From positions 372,001 to 436,000 of the forward strand of contig JAACJO010000004.1 of assembly GCA_013368445.1 (NCBI GenBank): DNA of 64,000 nucleotides. Direction: 5' to 3'. The notes under the pieces are model-generated. The model was not told the origin of the DNA. It was given only the letters and a program-made list of their open reading frames with translations, and searched no databases. Below are positions 59,293 through 64,000 of this stretch, one piece after another. Numbering within the stretch: the stretch's first letter is position 1; each line of letters opens with the position of its first letter. The stretch comes from Leucocoprinus leucothites (Eukaryota; Basidiomycota; Agaricomycetes; Agaricales; Agaricaceae). The translations under genes were made by a program, and so were the position numbers.

Positions 59293-61098
59293 TCAGGCGT
59301 CATCGAATACAGATACGTGATCGGTCGAGGTTTTGTACGGTCTCTCAATATAAAGGACTGATCGAGTAGCAGGAGGGCGGCCAGTGAGAGGAGCGACGGT
59401 CTTCAACATAGGCTTGGCTTTCGTCACAATAACCTCCCTTTGAAAACCCAGAGGCTGTGAATGATAAATATAGGAGGGAAACCAGGCGAATGACCTCTTG
59501 CATCGAACAAAAAAAGTCGTAGTTTCATAGAAAGAGAGATTAGCTTGATCGTGGTACGAAATAGGGAACTTGCTCACCATCCCAGGTCCTTGTACCAAGT
59601 TTACCTTCATTCGGTACACTGCGCCAAGTTCCCAGCACGAATGTCCTCGGGAATCTCCAAGTAATACAGGGCATCGAAGATCTATCGTCCAACAACGTTG
59701 TCGTATGCCAACTTCCAAGGGAGCGCCGTTATGCTGGGATGGGTCTAACCACGTTCCTTCATCGACGTTAACACTGGTGAGTGTCGGCCCGGATGTGCTA
59801 TTCAAATGGAGTATGACGAGTCGAAAGACCAACTATCGTCCCGGACCGAATACAGAGCGGTGGTGGTGCGTAGGATAGTGCTTGCTAGGCAACACGACGG
59901 CGCTCAGATCCTTCGCAGTAAAGGAGTAAGGAGGAGTAATGCTTACATACAGAGCTCTTGAAGTTCAAGCATTGGCACGCTGAGTCTCACACCCACAGTT
60001 ATCTCCAGTGAAATGAATCTGTATCAGAAAATTTAACTCCGGCATGTGTGCGCCCCACGGAGGGCGCCCATATACGTTGATTGGAAGCCTCGGTATAGGG
60101 ATATACAGCCTCTCAAGCTGCACCCATGATTATTGCTGGGACGGGACCGAGAAATGGTGTCACTGATGGCGGGGAACGTTGAAGGTCGATACTAAAATGT
60201 ATAGACGGAGGATCAGAATCAAAGCAGGGTGGCGAACAGAATATGTTGTAGAATTGAGCTAAGACAAATGAGCAATGTCATTATGAAGCCCGAAATAGTG
60301 AACAGTCCTCACCTTTCCAGGAGTCTGCCTAGGAGGAGATGCCTAAAGTCGACGGTCAAGGATGATGGAGGAAAGACGCTCATACTTTCCTCTTTCCTCC
60401 GATCACCATCATGCCCGCGATCGAAAAAATCGATTATTTGCTTGGAACAAAAGATATCTTCCACGTGATGGAAGCGTCAGTAAATCGCTCACTCCCTCCC
60501 CGACGCATCCGATTTCAACGACAGACTGGCTAACTAAAATGTCGAAAACCTGAGCGGTGTCATAATGTAGTTTTTCAGAGACAATCACACTTCACTCACA
60601 TAGCAGTGAATGAGACGGATAAGTCGTTCGTATGGACATAGGGAGAGGAGACACAGATCTACACACGAAGGGTTCGGCTATGTGTCCAGAAGATCCCATG
60701 CCACAGTGATATTGGTCTGATACTGGTGGCACTGAATCGCTCTGCGGAAATGCCATAAAATGCGTAGATGGTTGTGATCGCCGTTGGCTCCAAGAACAAC
60801 ATCCCGTTGATTGATGGGAATAACACCCCAAGCTCAGTTGACCGAGGCTCGATAGGAGATTCCCCAAGACCCGCCGAATAGTTTTCGCATCACCTTTTAG
60901 TTAATGCCCTCATCCAGATTGCGCAAGGCTCGTGTGAGAGCACAGTATACGGCATTTGTATATTCCAATCCCACCACTCGACATCCAGTGGCCTAATCAG
61001 ATGGGATCTAGAGTTGCTCCTGTGCGAATCGAAGCCTTGTTAGGCCCTTCCTTTCTTCCCTTTGATGGAAATGGAAATGATGGCGATTTGTCCCCCAT
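59293..61098 (-). CDS. Hypothetical protein, multi-exon, no recognised domain
   Basis: Minus-strand frames suggest a spliced gene. A candidate start at 61098 gives MGDKSPSFPFPSKGRKEGPN. Later exons include LGVLFPSINGMLFLEPTAIT (about 60800) and WVQLERLYIPIPRLPINVYG with PPWGAHMPELNFLIQIHFTG (about 60100). A 179-codon last frame is entered through a GATAG acceptor near 59836. It begins VFRLVILHLNSTSGPTLTSV, contains WELGAVYRMKVNLVQGPGM and YETTTFFVRCKRSFAWFPSY, and stops at 59293. The last exon and the WVQLERL exon look convincingly coding; the rest is weak. No family recognised, so no function is given. Confidence 0.35.
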
Positions 61099-62246
61099 AA
61101 TTAGGTAATAAAGGGGTGGTTCCACACTTCGGAACGTTGTAATTCGCTTCAACGTAGGTGAAAGCATTCTTTCAGTTCAAGGACAAGGCCAAAAGAGTTA
61201 TCTGGATAAAGCAAGTCCGCGTAGAAGAGCGTTAGAGTTGAAAGGTAGTTGTGGCCAGCTCGGACATCAGGATGCTGCATGCCATAAGCAGTTCCCACCC
61301 TAAAATAGTTTGATTGTTCACTGAGGTACCATCCGGGACAGACTTGACAAGAAAACGCCGATGCGAACGCTATTCGCTCTAGGCTAGTATACATAAAGAA
61401 TTCATCCGCTTATCCTTCATTCTCGAAGTCGCGATGAATTGCGAGGAAAGGAAAAATCAGCTTAGAGTGTCCAAAAGATAGATACTGCTGGGCTGCATGA
61501 AGAAATTCTTAAATCAGCACCCAGAACTAGTCCGTGCATTGCCCTTTTGACCGGTGCCCCGTTGAATATCTTGTTAATAATCTACCAAATCATGTCTCTG
61601 TAAGTACTAAGGGAAGAGGTACTATCCGGTTGAGCAACCGTACCGCTCAGCTAGGATCAGTGATTTGTTCGCAACGGAAGCTCTCTCAACGAGGCTCACA
61701 ACTAGTAATCTGTCGTCAAGAACACTTCGCGGGAAACGAACAAATAAGCTAGCTGGATTTCTGATCGGTCTTTTGATTCGCGCGAATGTAGAGGATCAGC
61801 ATCACAAGTAAGCGATAAATCGGGCATTGATATTGATTTTCGTTCCCAGCGAACGCCTGACGTTAGTGCAATCGTCAGTTCTTCAATGTCGCGGAGTTTG
61901 ATTTTAACTACCCTGAAGTTCACACACTTGAGTACGGCGCACCATAATTGGCCTCAAGTGTAACGATTCTTGAACCAGGAGGTTGGCGTACGAATAAGCT
62001 GAAAACTCTAATCATATGAGATCAAAATAAAAGGATGCCCTTTACATTTATGCACCGGAGTATGTTCAGAACTTTGTTTGAAGTCGTGATCACGATCAAC
62101 ACTGATCTGGATCGAGTTAGTGTCTTCCGCGAAGTAATCAATGCCACAGCAGATTATTTACGGATGATGTCAGTTAATTCACGACCTTCTTCTAATTTAT
62201 TCTATGTTTCAAGGAACAGAGGTTGGGTCCCAGTCCGTAACCAATC
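61099..62246. other. Intergenic stretch, no gene seen
   Basis: Short frames only (up to 81 codons); an unrecognised minus-strand one at 61149-61394 might be an extra exon of the preceding hypothetical gene. Nothing else supported. Confidence 0.4.
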
Positions 62247-63541
62247 CTAATGATGGATGAGGTCATTGTAGGCAGCCTTAGTGAACGGTGACTCGCCTTC
62301 GTCGAGGGCATCCAGTTGACTTATCTCTTTGGTGGTAAGCTCAAAATCAAATATATTCGTGTTGGAGATGATCCTCTCCTTGTACGCTGATTTGGGTATG
62401 GCGATATAATCCTACAAGCCAATACATGAAAAGGACAGTGTGGCGTGGAGGTGCTACGAACCTTCTGGAGAGAGTATCGGAGAAGAATATGAGCAGGCTG
62501 CTTGCGATATTTGCCCGCCAGTGACAGAATCTTTGGATGATTAAATCGCATGCCCCGAACCAGCGGTCCCCAAGCCTGTGCCGTTGAAATTCAGTGCGTC
62601 ATTCATGTGGGCTGAGGGCTAACAGGATAAGCTCGCGCACCTCAAGGACGATGTCATTTTTCCTCGAGAAGTTCACTATCTCTGTGCGAGCCATGAAAGG
62701 ATGCAGGTCAATCTAGATCGTTTTCTCGTCAACAGCGTCATATCAAAGGTTAAACTCGAAGTCGGATCATACCTGGTGAACAACTGGCTTGGGGTATTTT
62801 TCGGACAAATCTAAAATATCCTGGATATGCGGGATGCCGAAAGTACTGATCCCAACACTCCGGATGAGACCTTCTGCCTGAGCGTCACAAATGGCCTTCC
62901 AACTTTCTTGGCGAGCCTCTGGCCCTCCCATGGGCCCATGCATAAGATAAAGGTCGATATACCCAAGCCCACATTTAGCGACCGAGCGATGGATAGCATC
63001 CTTAACCTTCGAGTAACCGTTGTTGTTCTTGAGTTTTGTAGTGTAGAATATTTCAGATCGAGCAGTATTGGTTGTTTTACAGAAATCAAGGATCGCCTGG
63101 CCTACTTCCTTCTCATTTTCGTACCATTCTGCGGAGTCCTAAAAGATGCCATTTTATGACGGGCCCACCAGATATCGGGAAGAGGTGACAAACAATGAGA
63201 CGATACCCAGCCTGTAGTAGTCCTATGAGTAATGATACTTGGAGCTGCCTCATGGTTTGGGTCTACCTCCAGCGCCCAGAGTACGGCTTGATAAGCTTCT
63301 TCGCGGTCTAATTCATATGTTCCTGGAACAAGGCCACCCAGAACTCAGCCTATGTATAGTGAATTGCTGAAGACACACTGCACCGAAACCAAGTATAGGT
63401 ACATCATTTCCATCTGCTAGCTGATAAACGTTGCACAGACGAATCGATAACGATCCTGCAATAGAACAAGGGAGGACGTACCCTGATCCTGGAGGAGAAG
63501 GTGAGTACGTTGGCAGCTGGAATCGTATTGGCGGGCGACAT
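62247..63541 (-). CDS. Aldo/keto reductase
   Basis: An NAD(P)H-dependent oxidoreductase that reduces aldehydes or ketones. Exons on the minus strand give QLADGNDVPILGFGA, GTYELDREEAYQAVLWALE, SAEWYENEKEVGQAILDFCK (active-site tyrosine), SEIFYTTKLKNNNGYSKVKD (lysine of the tetrad) and GLGYIDLYLMHGPMGGPEAR (histidine). GLIRSIGISTFGIPHIQDIL, PVVHQIDLHPFMARTEIV, AQAWGPLVRGMRFNHPKILS, LAGKYRKQPAHILLRYSLQK, YIAIPKSAYKERIISNTNIF and ELTTKEISQLDALDEGE follow, ending LIHH-stop at 62247. This is the full AKR order, including the IPKS cofactor motif. About 300 residues. The first exon is uncertain: MSPANTIPAANVL at 63541 is the likely start, but its phase to the next exon does not fit cleanly. Confidence 0.88.
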
Positions 63542-64000
63542 TGTAGATCGTGATCCCCAGTATAAATCAGTGCTATAGCTCCACACAGCAATCAGGGAAT
63601 GGAGAGGCTAAGGAAGCACGCTTTGTAAACCGGACCACAAGTTCCAAACTCGGTCATGTTGTCAAGTTCGCGTCACGCTGTTACAGCTGAATGTCTACAT
63701 CAACCCCGTTTGCTGTGATTGACGTTTCCTTCACAAACTCCGCAGCGCAACTTCACCTATTAGATTGTCGTCGGCTACGGAAAACATACCTATGAGGGAA
63801 CATGCCCTAACGATAGTCCTATCATGTGGTTTGATAATCCTCGGTTCCAGCCTGAGAGAACTGGACTTGTGGAACCTACATGAGGCTCCTTTGTTTGGCT
63901 GATAGACCGTCCATCCTTGAGATCTTAACGGAACTGACGAACCGACGTCAAGGGTAGTCTTGCCGTTATAGCATGTGGCCCCAGTAACAACCGTTACAAG
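63542..64000. other. Right edge, upstream region of the aldo/keto reductase
   Basis: About 460 bp with no supported gene; the promoter of the aldo/keto reductase should lie here. Confidence 0.45.

Overview
This 64 kb window comes from a filamentous basidiomycete, most likely a mushroom-forming Agaricomycete. Almost every gene is split by many short GT-AG introns of about 50-60 bp. The gene content also fits: a bicupin oxalate decarboxylase, an F-box protein, a small secreted cysteine-rich protein, a DUF1996 protein, a DUF5648 protein and a sesquiterpene synthase. I saw no ribosomal RNA, tRNA, CRISPR array or intact transposon. Because exons are short, several conserved genes (gankyrin, TFIIH Tfb2, ARV1) show only as strings of short open stretches and were rebuilt here by reading across plausible splice sites. 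CDS coordinates run from start to stop and include introns.

Layout, left to right. 1-279 is the 3' end of a HIT-domain gene. 1733-4163 is a secreted oxalate decarboxylase. 4164-7795 holds decayed-looking or unrecognised coding fragments and a pyrimidine-rich stretch. 7796-9550 is an F-box protein. 10197-13561 is a divergent pair of alpha/beta hydrolases: a DUF829/TMEM53 protein and the PP2A methylesterase. 15291-26494 is a tandem array of four type-B carboxylesterase genes. 26613-29357 is the ribosome-assembly AAA ATPase RIX7, followed by a Dal5-like MFS transporter, a secreted DUF5648 protein and ARV1. A ~310 bp tandem duplication covers the very 3' end of ARV1. 35634-44171 holds a DUF4139 protein, a secreted cysteine-rich protein and a secreted DUF1996 protein with a repetitive Ser/Pro stalk. 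45000-49060 is a RING-like protein with SUMO-interacting-type motifs, divergent from a sesquiterpene synthase. 52202-55745 is gankyrin (minus) head-to-head with TFIIH subunit Tfb2 (plus). 56111-57895 is a WOPR (Gti1/Pac2) transcription factor with a long upstream gap. 62247-63541 is an aldo/keto reductase.

The window is a mix of housekeeping genes (PPE1, RIX7, ARV1, gankyrin, TFB2) and secreted or secondary-metabolism genes. I see no defence or mobile system. The most unusual locus is the esterase array. The outer copies (A, D) resemble each other and the inner copies (B, C) resemble each other. A and D keep a secretory leader while B and C do not show one. Copy C keeps an open frame and the nucleophile serine but has lost the glycine-rich oxyanion-hole motif and the elbow glutamate, which suggests a pseudo-enzyme or a changed activity. 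All names rest on motif recognition by eye; no database search was run.
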